NCBI GenBank assembly: GCA_963805255.1
Contig: CAWDTK010000003.1
Location: forward strand, 248,001-312,000
Direction of reading: 5' to 3'
DNA length: 64,000 nt
Origin: Bog-532 sp963805255
Lineage (GTDB): Bacteria; Actinomycetota; Actinomycetes; Streptosporangiales; Streptosporangiaceae
The translations under genes were made by a program, and so were the position numbers. Each line of letters starts with the position of its first letter. Position 1 is the first letter of the stretch. The notes beneath the pieces are model-generated. The model searched no databases. It saw nothing but the letters and a program-made list of their open reading frames with translations, and had not been told where the DNA came from. This document shows positions 26,533 through 34,820 of this stretch, one piece after another.

Positions 26533-27941
26533 TGCCCGTCCTCTCGCTCATCCTGCTGCTGGCCGGTGCCGTTGCCGCCGGGGGTGTTGTCGCTGCCGGC
26601 GAGGTTGGCCAGGCGGAGCCGGTCGCCGCGGGCGGCGGCCTGCCCGGTGCCGGCGACCAGGGCGAGGTAGTCGATGCCGGTGTACCGTACTGGCTCGGGG
26701 TCCTCGTCCGGCGGCGCCTTGGGGTGGGCGTGCCGGCCGATGACCTGCGGGACGGCGGTGCCGACCTTCCGCCCGGCCCACCAGACGGCCAGCTTTGTCA
26801 TGTCGAACGGGTCGAAGACCAGCTCGACTTTCCGGCCGGCGAGAAACGGGTCCACCGAGTACTCGTTGCCTTCGAGGGAAACGGTGGCGGTCTTGCGGAC
26901 CAGCCGGACCGCGCTCCAGCAGAACGCCTCGCGCAGCACCATGGCGTCGGGCACGGTGGCCGGGCCTGCTGCTGCATACCGCTCGGCCGGCGGCTGCCCG
27001 GTCTCCGAATGGGGCCGCTGGTGGTAGACCTCGCGGACCCAGTGATCGAGCAGGTCGTTGAGCTGGTCCAGGTCGGCGACCGGGTGCCGGGCCGGGTCGC
27101 CGCCGGCGGTGACCTCGACCAGGAACTGCTGCTGAATGGTCTCGAATACTCTTTCGATCTTGCCCCTGCCCATCGGCCGCCCCGGCTGGCTGTGGGTCAG
27201 CTTGATGCCCAGCACCGCGCACGTCCTTTGCAGCGAGGCGTCGGCAAAGCAAGATCCGTTGTCGGTATACAAGACCGAGGGGACGCCGTGGGCGGTGATC
27301 GCGGCGCGCAGCACGCCGGCGAACCGGACCGCGTCCGGCTGGCGGACGAACTGGTGCCCGGTCAGGAACCGGCTGTGATCATCGATGATGCCGGCCAGGT
27401 GGCAGGCCCGGCCGCCGACGTCGGGGCCGTTCATCAGGTCGGCGGTCCAGATCTCGTTCACCCGGCCTGCCTCGAACCTCCCGTAGGCCTGCGGCGGCCG
27501 GCCATCGGGCCGGGTGGCCAGCTCCCGGGCCTCGAACCACCGCTGCAGGGCCCGCTCGGACGGCGCCCAGCCCAGCTGCGCGATCAGGACCCGGCGGACC
27601 TGCGCCGCGGTCCGCGCGGGGTTCTCCTTCTTCAGCCCGACCGCCAGGCCGACGACCTGCGGGTCGGTGCGCGGCGAGCACTGCCTGGGCGCGGGCACCA
27701 GCGCATCAAACCCGCCCGCCCGGCGGGCGGCGATCCACCGGTCGATCGTCTTGCGGGACACGCTCACCGTCCGCCCGGACGGCCCGGCGTGCTCGCGGGC
27801 GGCCAGGTCCCGCACGATAGCGCCGCGCTGGCGGGATGTCAGTCCAGGATCGATCGCCGGCTCGATCAGCGACCACCGCCACAGCGCGATCGTCTGTGCC
27901 CGCTCCCGCCGGGTCGCGGCGTCCCGGTCAGCTGCCGTCAT
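26529..27941 (-). CDS. IS transposase with integrase core (TniA/IstA-like)
   Basis: A 470-residue DDE transposase. An N-terminal helix-turn-helix region (VSVSRKTIDRWIAARRAGGF) is followed by a second one (AQVRRVLIAQLGWAPSERAL). The rve core has the first aspartate in NEIWTADLMNGPDV, the second in SVLYTDNGSCFA and the glutamate in GRGKIERVFETIQQQFLVEV. A Mu-C-like beta barrel follows (EGNEYSVDPFLAGRKVELVF). ATG 27941 was chosen because GGAGGAAG precedes it by six bases; longer frames lack that. It overlaps the small downstream gene. Confidence 0.88.
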   Translation of the reverse strand: MTAADRDAATRRERAQTIALWRWSLIEPAIDPGLTSRQRGAIVRDLAAREHAGPSGRTVSVSRKTIDRWIAARRAGGFDALVPAPRQCSPRTDPQVVGLAVGLKKENPARTAAQVRRVLIAQLGWAPSERALQRWFEARELATRPDGRPPQAYGRFEAGRVNEIWTADLMNGPDVGGRACHLAGIIDDHSRFLTGHQFVRQPDAVRFAGVLRAAITAHGVPSVLYTDNGSCFADASLQRTCAVLGIKLTHSQPGRPMGRGKIERVFETIQQQFLVEVTAGGDPARHPVADLDQLNDLLDHWVREVYHQRPHSETGQPPAERYAAAGPATVPDAMVLREAFCWSAVRLVRKTATVSLEGNEYSVDPFLAGRKVELVFDPFDMTKLAVWWAGRKVGTAVPQVIGRHAHPKAPPDEDPEPVRYTGIDYLALVAGTGQAAARGDRLRLANLAGSDNTPGGNGTGQQQDEREDGQ

Positions 27942-28005
27942 CTGCTTCCTCCTCGATTCGCCGTAAACGGGACTCAACGGCGACCCTGGCCGGCCCGGCT
28001 GGCGG

Positions 28006-28689
28006 TCAGGAAGAGGAAACGGCGGCCACCGCGATCAGGGTCGTGTTGCCCGCCAGGACCGGGACCGCCGGGGCGAGCAGCATCCCGCCGGTCAGGTGCG
28101 CGGCCACCTCATGGACCGCCAGCGTGTCCAGCCCGAACCGGGACCGCATCCCCGCGGTCACCGCCTCCAGCGCGGCCAGCGCATCCCCGGTGACCGACCC
28201 GGCCGCCGCGACCGGCCGGCCCCGCGGGTCGGCCAGCGGCAGCAGCCCCAGCAACGCCTGCCGCAACTGCCCGGCCCGGGAGGCGAACCGGGACAGCCAC
28301 GACCCGGCCGTCGAGACCGGCACGCTCCACCACTGGCCAGCCCGGCCCGGTGACGGCAGCCGCAGCCGGGCCGCCACCGACGCGACCTTCAGCCCGGCCG
28401 CCCGCAGCGCGAGCGCCGCGAAGATCACCGGCGCCGCATACCTCCGCCTCGACAGCAGGAACGCCGGCAGCAGCACATGCGTCCGGCCGCAGCCGTCGCA
28501 GACCGCACGCCGCGGCCGCACCAGCACCGGCCCGGCGAACGTCACCACCACGCGGGGCCGGGCATGCCCCCACAGCCGCAGCGTCCCGCCGCACCAGCAC
28601 GCCAGCTCCCCCGACCGCAGCCGCGCCTCGACAGACTCCTGTGAACCTCGTACCGTGACCACCGTGGTGCCACCTCGCACCGCTCCCAC
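28006..28689 (-). CDS. DUF6431 zinc-ribbon protein of the IS
   Basis: A 227-residue protein. It has an N-terminal zinc ribbon (ACWCGGTLRLWGHARPR, then AVCDGCGRTHVLLPAF) followed by helix-rich sequence including a helix-turn-helix-like stretch (RAAGLKVASVAARLRLPSP). From memory this is the DUF6431 family, usually found beside transposases of this type in actinomycetes. It is the first gene of the four and probably binds DNA, for example the element ends. The GTG start at 28689 is the first in frame; the ribosome site is unclear. Confidence 0.72.
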   Translation of the reverse strand: MGAVRGGTTVVTVRGSQESVEARLRSGELACWCGGTLRLWGHARPRVVVTFAGPVLVRPRRAVCDGCGRTHVLLPAFLLSRRRYAAPVIFAALALRAAGLKVASVAARLRLPSPGRAGQWWSVPVSTAGSWLSRFASRAGQLRQALLGLLPLADPRGRPVAAAGSVTGDALAALEAVTAGMRSRFGLDTLAVHEVAAHLTGGMLLAPAVPVLAGNTTLIAVAAVSSS

Positions 28690-28968
28690 GGCCCTCCCCG
28701 GTATCCACGCAAAGATTCAGGGAGGGCCATTTCCCATGCCGACATGGCCACGGTGACGCCGTCCACCACATGCCGCCCGCCACATGACCTAACCCGAGCC
28801 ACGACGACACCGTCAGTGACGGAAACCCCCCGCTACATGGACATCCTCAGAAGCGGGGGACATGGCGGTGGGCATGACAGTAGCCCGGATGTCGCTCCGG
28901 GGGGGGCGCCGGTTCCACGGGCCGGGACGGGGTTTCTCCTTCCGGGTCGTTTATGCAGGATGACCGGG

Positions 28969-30696
28969 TTAGGAAGTGTCGCCGGAGGCCGGGCTGGCTG
29001 CAGGAGCGGTGCGGGCGCCGGCGTAGATGATCTGCCCGGCGGGGTAGATGGTGATGGTGGCCTCGCCGGTGCTGGCGGGTACCCGCCCGGTGGCCGGCGA
29101 GGACGGGAACTGCTGGCGGCCCTTGGTGCACCGTTCGCGGTGGCGGGGCGGCCGGACGGGCAGCAGGGCGGCGAGGATCCGGGAGCTGGCCAGCGCGGCG
29201 GCGGCAGCGAGCACTGAGGCGGGGGCAGTCGCGGGCGCCAGGGTCTGGGTCATCGAGCGGACGGCCTCGCGGCGGGCGGTCGTGAACGACACCCGGGCGG
29301 GCGTGGCCGGCGCCTTCGGCTCGCTGCCGGGAGCGGCGGTGAGCTGGGCGGCCGTGCCGGCCTGGATGGCGTGGCAGCCGTGGATGCGGACCAGCTGGGT
29401 GGCGGTGATCCAGGCCCACATCTCCTGGGTGACCTGGTGCGGGGACGACGAGCGCAGGATCGGGCCGCGGGAGGGGCCCGCGCCGGTGATCGCGGACTTG
29501 TCCTCGCCGATGACGGTTTCCACCGCGGCCCACCGGTCCGGGTAGCAGGCGGCCAGTTCCGCGGCGGGGTATGCCTGCCAGTCCGTCAGCGTGGTGGCCA
29601 GAGCGTACAGCTCGTCCCCGGCGCCGCCCGGGCCGGGGACTTTCACGTCGTATTCCACGACGCGGACCGGGATGCGGTCGGCGCCGTCGGACAGGAAGGA
29701 CTCATACGAGCCGTCCGGCAGTGCCTTGAGCAGCGGCAGGACGATATCGGACTTCATCCGCATCAGCAGGTGCGCGCCCTGGGCGCGGATCGCCTTGATC
29801 AGGGCGAATCCCGGGAAATTGCGGTCCATCAGGATCAGCCGGCCCGCCGCGAAGATCCCGGGACGGGATCTGGCCAGCCGCCGGGTCAGGGTCTGCTCCC
29901 CGTCGCAGGAGGGGCCGAACTCCATGCCGAGGGTGGCCTTGGCCCGTGCGGCAGTGAGTATGACGGCCCGGACCTGGGGAAACGGCGACGAGTTATCCGC
30001 GGTGCCGGACGAGCCGAAATACTTCCGGTTCGCCTTGGTGTCCGGGACCCGGACCTGGAACCCGTCCAGGGCGCATAGCAGCAGCCCCCGCCACCGCATC
30101 CCCGGCGCACCCGGATCGGCGATCGGCCCGGCGACCAGCCAGAACAGCGCCCCGGACAGCTCCGCGGGGATCATGTCCAGGCGGCGGGTGACCGCCTCGG
30201 TACCCGGCACGTGCCAGGGCCGCGCCCACGGCAGGCACGCCAGCAGCCCGGCCACCCGCAAGGTCACCTCCGGCACCGGCGCGTCCGGCATCAAGGTCAT
30301 CGCCACCAGCAGCCGGACCGTCATCGCGGCCGGCAGCAGCCGCTGCCGTTCCTCTGCGCAGCCGAAATCCTCCACCAGCTCCTCGATCTCCCCAGCCGGC
30401 AGGTATGCCTCAAGCAGGCCGAGGGTGACGTGACCGGGGAGCCAGCCGCCGGCCTGCACATCGCCGCTGCGCCGCACCACCGCTGGCGCGACCGTCACCT
30501 GATGGCAGAACACCAGATCCTCACCTGAAGTCACCGGCCGGCCCGCCGGGCCGGGCAGCAAAGCCGACACCCCGCCCCGGCCGGGACGGCGCAGGTCAGC
30601 GGGCCGCACCGCGACGATCCCCGGCCTCACGCCGCGAGCATCCATGCCACCGGCCACTGGGCTGGCGTCAGCAGGCAAAGTCGGGTAGAACTCCAT
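28969..30696 (-). CDS. IS4-type DDE transposase
   Basis: A 575-residue transposase. An N-terminal IS4 domain (LGLLEAYLPAGEIEELVEDF, LRVAGLLACLPWARPWHVPG) precedes the catalytic core. The first aspartate is in LLCALDGFQVRVPDTKANRK, the second in LILMDRNFPGFALIKAIRAQ, and the glutamate in RWAAVETVIGEDKS. QEMWAWITATQLVRIHGCHA matches the IS4 end. ATG 30696 follows AGGAGCC, but that site is locked in a hairpin. Clear terminal inverted repeats were not found. Confidence 0.87.
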   Translation of the reverse strand: MEFYPTLPADASPVAGGMDARGVRPGIVAVRPADLRRPGRGGVSALLPGPAGRPVTSGEDLVFCHQVTVAPAVVRRSGDVQAGGWLPGHVTLGLLEAYLPAGEIEELVEDFGCAEERQRLLPAAMTVRLLVAMTLMPDAPVPEVTLRVAGLLACLPWARPWHVPGTEAVTRRLDMIPAELSGALFWLVAGPIADPGAPGMRWRGLLLCALDGFQVRVPDTKANRKYFGSSGTADNSSPFPQVRAVILTAARAKATLGMEFGPSCDGEQTLTRRLARSRPGIFAAGRLILMDRNFPGFALIKAIRAQGAHLLMRMKSDIVLPLLKALPDGSYESFLSDGADRIPVRVVEYDVKVPGPGGAGDELYALATTLTDWQAYPAAELAACYPDRWAAVETVIGEDKSAITGAGPSRGPILRSSSPHQVTQEMWAWITATQLVRIHGCHAIQAGTAAQLTAAPGSEPKAPATPARVSFTTARREAVRSMTQTLAPATAPASVLAAAAALASSRILAALLPVRPPRHRERCTKGRQQFPSSPATGRVPASTGEATITIYPAGQIIYAGARTAPAASPASGDTS

Positions 30697-30700
30697 GCAC

Positions 30701-30750
30701 GGCTCCTGGGCTAGAACTGACTTCAGACATCAGTCCTCATACCAGGAGCC
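30701..30750 (-). promoter_or_regulatory. Hairpin masking the transposase ribosome site
   Basis: On the transposase mRNA, GGCTCCTGG (30750-30742) pairs with CCAGGAGCC (30709-30701), a perfect nine-base stem that includes the AGGAG ribosome site four to nine bases before the ATG. A second five-base stem (ACTGA/TCAGT) lies within the loop. This would hold down translation, as upstream hairpins do in other IS elements. Confidence 0.65.
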
Positions 30751-31454
30751 GCCGCTCATTCCAGCCGATCTACGCCCGCGACACGCCGGACAAGCGCGGG
30801 ACACCGCCACCACGGGCTGACGCAGGCCGCACACGTAACATCCCAGTTCACCGGCCAAACCCCTTAAGTCAATGGCGTTGGGTCAAGGGGCGCATGTTTA
30901 GCGAGTGAGCCCATGGCGGGGTGTTAGCGATTCTCTCGTTACTTGGTGATTCAGCGGCAGTGCTCCGTGAGCACGGTTCGGCAATGCTTGATGAGCACTG
31001 CTCTTACTTTCGGCGCCCTGACTGAGTCCTGGTCGGCGGTCACGGCGGCCTGCGCATTCGCGGCATCACGGACTGCCGGGTGACGGCTATCACGGTCACG
31101 CGTTGTGACGGACGGGATAGTACTGACGTGCGATATCCGCCTCTGTGCTATTCATTTGAGCGGACCAGGGGAGAACAGACCGCTAGATGCTGCGCTCATG
31201 GCCCCCGCGGCGTGCCTAGCAGCCATAGCGGCATTTAGCTCCGGACCGGCCGTCGGCGTCTTGACGGCCATTGCCGCAGTACTGACAGTCGGCGCTATGA
31301 CCACCCTCGCGCCCACACCCGATGACTATGAGCAGTGTGCTGTCGTCATCCACTACGAAAATCTCCGTCAGTGCCCGCTACTCCGGCACATCACGACACC
31401 CGTCGTGCTGTAGTACCGCAGGCTCCTAACAACAGATGGTGAGGTCCAAACGCC
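30751..31454. other. Intergenic stretch beyond the IS4-type gene
   Basis: Contains CCCCTT...AAGGGG near 30872-30900 around AAGTCAATGGCGTTGGGTC, possibly an element end, and the palindrome GTGCTC-CGT-GAGCAC at 30961-30975. A plus frame at 31105-31413 has one hydrophobic stretch (MAPAACLAAIAAFSSGPAVG) but no ribosome site or known family; I do not call it a gene. The region is less GC-rich than its surroundings. Confidence 0.4.
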
Positions 31455-32741
31455 ATGGCCGTAATGAGCACCGGGATCATCGCTCCCCCCTATCACGTCC
31501 AGTCGACAGCCCGAACCTTGCGCGACGGTTTCCCCTACTTCGCGCACCACGATTCAGTCTCAGCGCTGTGGTCGCAGAAGTGGCGTGCGCCATGCGCGGC
31601 CGGGATCTACCCGTTCACTGACGCACAGGTGGAGGACTTCGACCCGATCTTCGCCGAGCTGAGCAAGATCTCAGCCGACGACCCGGCAATCCTGTACCGG
31701 CCTGACGACTACGCGAAGCCGTTCTTCCCGGTTGCGGATCAACTGGTCGCCGCCGCACAGGAAGCGGCCTCGAACGGCAATACCCTTGAGGCCAGGGACC
31801 TGTTCCTGCGCGCGGCAGCGGTCTACCGGATCGCACGGTTCCCCGTCAACAGATCACCGCTAAGCCGGGAAGCATGGGAGAAGGGCAAGGCCGCATACGA
31901 ACAAGGCGGCGGGCTGCTCGACCCGCCGAGCGTCCCGATTGACATCCCCTTCACGCACGCCGATACGACCGCAGGCGATCTCGACGCCGGCATAGCGGCA
32001 TACCTCCGCCTGCCCCAGGGCCAGAAACCAGCGGACGGGTGGCCCGTCCTGCTCTTCATCTGCGGGCTGGACGCTTACCGGACCGATCACACACCGCGAA
32101 CACAAGCACACGTCGACCGCGGCTACGCGACCATCAGCTTCGAGATCCCCGGCACCGGCGACTGCCCCGCGGCACCGAACGACCCGGCATCGCCGGACCG
32201 GCTGATGAGCAGCGTCCTCGACTGGGTGGCCGGCAGCGCCTCCGAGTACGGGTTCAACCCCCAGAAGATCCTCGCCCGGGGCATCAGCACCGGCGGCTAC
32301 TACGCGTTCCGCATCGCGCACACCCACGCGGACCGGCTGTTCGCCGTCGTGGCGCAGGGCGGCGGCTGCCATCACATGTTCGACGCCGGCTGGATCCGCG
32401 CCCAGAACCAGATGGAATACCCGTTCGCCCTGTCCGACGCGCTTGCGTACAAGTTCGGGTACCGCGACCCAGACCCGGCGGCGGCGGTCGCCCGGTACGC
32501 CGCCGAGGCTCACAGGTTCAGCCTCGCCGACTCCGGCGTGCTCGGCACGCCGACATGCAAGCTCCTCGTCATCAACGGCATGGAAGACTCGATCTTCCCG
32601 ATCGAAGACAACATCATCGTCGCGACCCAAGGCAGTAACAAAGAACTCCTCGCGCGTGGAGATCGCAGGCACATGGGCAACCCCGGCGCCGAGGAGATCC
32701 TCTGCGAATGGCTCGACAAAGCGGTCGATGGCAGGCCCTAG
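31455..32741 (+). CDS. FrsA/DUF1100-like alpha/beta hydrolase
   Basis: A 428-residue cytosolic hydrolase with a helical N-terminal domain of about 180 residues and a C-terminal alpha/beta fold. The nucleophile elbow is RGISTGGYYAF, the aspartate is in INGMEDSIFP and the histidine in GDRRHMG, a full triad. WPVLLFICGLDAYRTDH forms the oxyanion region. Size and layout match FrsA-like and fungal Ayg1-like hydrolases, some of which shorten polyketide chains. No polyketide genes are in view. ATG 31455 has GAGG upstream. It sits between two insertion sequences. Confidence 0.8.
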   Translation: MAVMSTGIIAPPYHVQSTARTLRDGFPYFAHHDSVSALWSQKWRAPCAAGIYPFTDAQVEDFDPIFAELSKISADDPAILYRPDDYAKPFFPVADQLVAAAQEAASNGNTLEARDLFLRAAAVYRIARFPVNRSPLSREAWEKGKAAYEQGGGLLDPPSVPIDIPFTHADTTAGDLDAGIAAYLRLPQGQKPADGWPVLLFICGLDAYRTDHTPRTQAHVDRGYATISFEIPGTGDCPAAPNDPASPDRLMSSVLDWVAGSASEYGFNPQKILARGISTGGYYAFRIAHTHADRLFAVVAQGGGCHHMFDAGWIRAQNQMEYPFALSDALAYKFGYRDPDPAAAVARYAAEAHRFSLADSGVLGTPTCKLLVINGMEDSIFPIEDNIIVATQGSNKELLARGDRRHMGNPGAEEILCEWLDKAVDGRP

Positions 32742-33026
32742 GGCGACGAGTCTTTCGACGTGTCCACGCTGTGGGCCGCGCACGGGCCGGTGACCCTGGA
32801 TCGGTGGATCATCGACCCGGCCGCGGGCAAGCTCGCCCAGCAGCGCCTGGACGATCGCGGCCAGGAGTTCCCCCGGGTCGATGACCGGGTCATCTCCCGG
32901 CCGCACCGCTACGGCTGCAGCGCGGTCATCGGCGAGGTCACCCGGGCCATCACCGCTGCCGGCGACTTCGCCGACGACGCGTTCACCGCGGTGATTTCCG
33001 TCTGCCCGTCTGCATGCGATGCTTAG
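32742..33026 (+). pseudogene. Carotenoid oxygenase, internal fragment
   Basis: The plus frame right after the hydrolase stop reads TLWAAHGPVTLDRWIIDPAA, GKLAQQRLDDRGQEFPRVDD and RVISRPHRYGCSAVIGE, a well-conserved internal part of RPE65-type carotenoid cleavage dioxygenases. It has no start, lacks both the earlier and later iron-histidine regions, and drifts out of homology (ICPSACDA-like end) just before the IS1380 element at 33028. Confidence 0.7.
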
Positions 33027-33027
33027 C

Positions 33028-34738
33028 CCCGATCCACCGACCAAATTAGGGTGTTTTCGGGCGTGGCAACATGAAAGGTGCCCTCTGAACTGGGACAATG
33101 GGAGTTAGTGAAGCTTCCAGTACCGGTTCGAGAGGACACCCTGCAAGTGCGATTGTTGCATAGCCTGGCGAAGACGCACGCATCGTTCGACGACCCTAAT
33201 CTCGTGTCGCACTCCGGCCTGGTCCCGGTGATGGCCCTCGCTGAGCGCGCCGGGCTCGCCGGCCTGGTGGCGGAGCACGTCCGGCCGGGCGGGGACTGCG
33301 GGGTCAACGCGCACCTGAAGGTCGCGTGCCTGGCCGCCGGGATGGCCGCGGGCGCCGATTCGATCGATGACATGGACCTGCTGCGGCACGGCGCGATGGG
33401 CACACTGTTCGGCGGCATCCGGGCACCGTCCACGCTGGGCTCGCACCTGCGCTGCTATACCTGGGGAAACGTCAGCCAGCTGGAGAAGGCGGGCCGGGAG
33501 TTCCTGATCGCGCTGGCCGGGCAGGCGCCGCTGCTGCCCGGCGCGGGCACCCTGGCGTTCATTGACATCGACTCGATGCAGAAACGGGTCTACGGGCACA
33601 AGAAGCAGGGCGCGAAGTTCGGCCACACCAAAATCCAGGGCAAGTCGCTGCTGGTCCGGGGCCTGAACGCGCTGGCCGCGGTGGTCAGCACGCCGCTGTC
33701 GGCGCCGGTGATCGCCGCGACCAGGCTGCGCGGCGGCAGCGCCGCCTCCGCGCGGGGCGCGGCCAGCCTGGCCGCCCGCGCCATCGGCACTGCCCGGGAC
33801 TGCGGGTGCACCGGGACGATCGTGGTCCGGATGGACTCGGCCTATTACAACGCCGCGGTGATCGGCGCGGTCCGCGCCCAGCGCGCCCGGTTCTCCGTCA
33901 CCGTCCCCATGAATACGAGCATCCGCGCCGCGATCGCCGCCATCCCCGGCGACGCCTGGACCGCCATCAAGTACCCGCGCGCGGTCTGGGACGACCAGCT
34001 GGACGCCTGGATCTCAGACGCCGAGGTCGCCGAAGTCCCTTACACGGCGTTCGCGTCGAAGAAGGGCCAGGCGGTCACCGCCAGGCTGGTCGTCCGCCGG
34101 GTCCGGGACCTGAACAAGAAGGCGGCCGCCGGGCAGGACGAGCTGTTCCCGGTCTGGCGGTACCACGCGGTGTTCACCGATTCCCCGTTCGAGCTCGTCC
34201 AGGCCGAGGGGCAGCACCGTGACCACGCGGTCGTGGAGCAGGTATTCGCCGACGTCACCAGCGGGCCGCTGGCTCACCTGCCATCGGGGAAGTTCGCCGC
34301 GAACGCCGCGTGGCTGGCGATCGCGGCCATGGCGCACAACCTGGTCCGCGCCGCCGGCGCCCTGGCATCCCTGCCCTTCGCGAAGGCCCGGGCCGCGACC
34401 ATCCGCCGAGACCTGATCGCCGTCGCCGGCCGCACCGCCCGGCACGGACGCGGCCACCTCACGCTGCACCTGCCCGAAGGCTGGCACCGCGAGCAGGAAT
34501 GGCGCAACCTGCTCGCCACCGCCTGCGGCCCGCCCGCCGCAGCGGCCTGACCAGCCCCGACCGGTCCGCACCCCGACGGCCGCAACGGCCACCCGAACCC
34601 CGGCCCCCAGCCAGGAACCCCGGACAAGCCGCAGGCAAGGCGAGCGGCAGGACACCCGCGCCCCGATTCACCCCGGAAAACTCCTCGCGCAGGAATCGAA
34701 GCGAAAACGATCTACCAGAATGGGTCGGTGGATCGAGG
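33028..34738 (+). mobile_element. Intact IS1380-family element
   Basis: Inverted ends are CCCGATCCACCGACC at the left and, read inward on the other strand, CCTCGATCCACCGACC at the right, with one mismatch. The sequence CTTAGC stands directly outside both ends (33022-33027 and 34739-34744), a target duplication. One full-length transposase gene lies inside. Intact ends, gene and duplication mean a recent insertion. Confidence 0.88.
33108..34550 (+). CDS. IS1380-family transposase
   Basis: A 480-residue DDE transposase of the IS1380 family. Early conserved text is NLVSHSGLVPVMALAERAGL, and the catalytic core has the first aspartate in LAFIDIDSMQKRVYGHKKQG, the second in VVRMDSAYYNAAVIGAVRAQ and the C-terminal glutamate region HRDHAVVEQVFADVTSGPLA. 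GTG 33108 follows GGGAG closely; GTG 33078 and GTG 33147 are alternatives. Length is normal for the family and no frame break is seen. Confidence 0.88.
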   Translation: MKLPVPVREDTLQVRLLHSLAKTHASFDDPNLVSHSGLVPVMALAERAGLAGLVAEHVRPGGDCGVNAHLKVACLAAGMAAGADSIDDMDLLRHGAMGTLFGGIRAPSTLGSHLRCYTWGNVSQLEKAGREFLIALAGQAPLLPGAGTLAFIDIDSMQKRVYGHKKQGAKFGHTKIQGKSLLVRGLNALAAVVSTPLSAPVIAATRLRGGSAASARGAASLAARAIGTARDCGCTGTIVVRMDSAYYNAAVIGAVRAQRARFSVTVPMNTSIRAAIAAIPGDAWTAIKYPRAVWDDQLDAWISDAEVAEVPYTAFASKKGQAVTARLVVRRVRDLNKKAAAGQDELFPVWRYHAVFTDSPFELVQAEGQHRDHAVVEQVFADVTSGPLAHLPSGKFAANAAWLAIAAMAHNLVRAAGALASLPFAKARAATIRRDLIAVAGRTARHGRGHLTLHLPEGWHREQEWRNLLATACGPPAAAA

Positions 34739-34820
34739 CTTAGCTGGCGCCAACGCCGTGGCGCTCCGCCAGAGCCAGAACGTTGTGCCTGGTTGCCGTC
34801 GGCGCAGTAGGGAGCGGCCG

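Larger units (their letters stand above)
25192..28850 (-). mobile_element. Four-gene insertion sequence with 15-bp inverted ends
   Basis: CTCAGGATGTCCATG at 25192-25206 and CATGGACATCCTCAG at 28836-28850 are inverted copies with one mismatch. They enclose four minus-strand genes: a DUF6431 zinc-ribbon protein, an rve-type transposase, a small protein and an AAA ATPase. The transposase plus ATPase pairing resembles Tn7/Mu-type (TniA/TniB) and IstA/IstB systems. All four frames are intact. No target duplication was found at these exact ends, so the true tips may lie a few bases away. Confidence 0.75.

Noticed and set aside
31105..31413. Possible 102-residue membrane protein
   Set aside because: No ribosome site, no family resemblance, and only one doubtful hydrophobic stretch in a region flanked by element debris.
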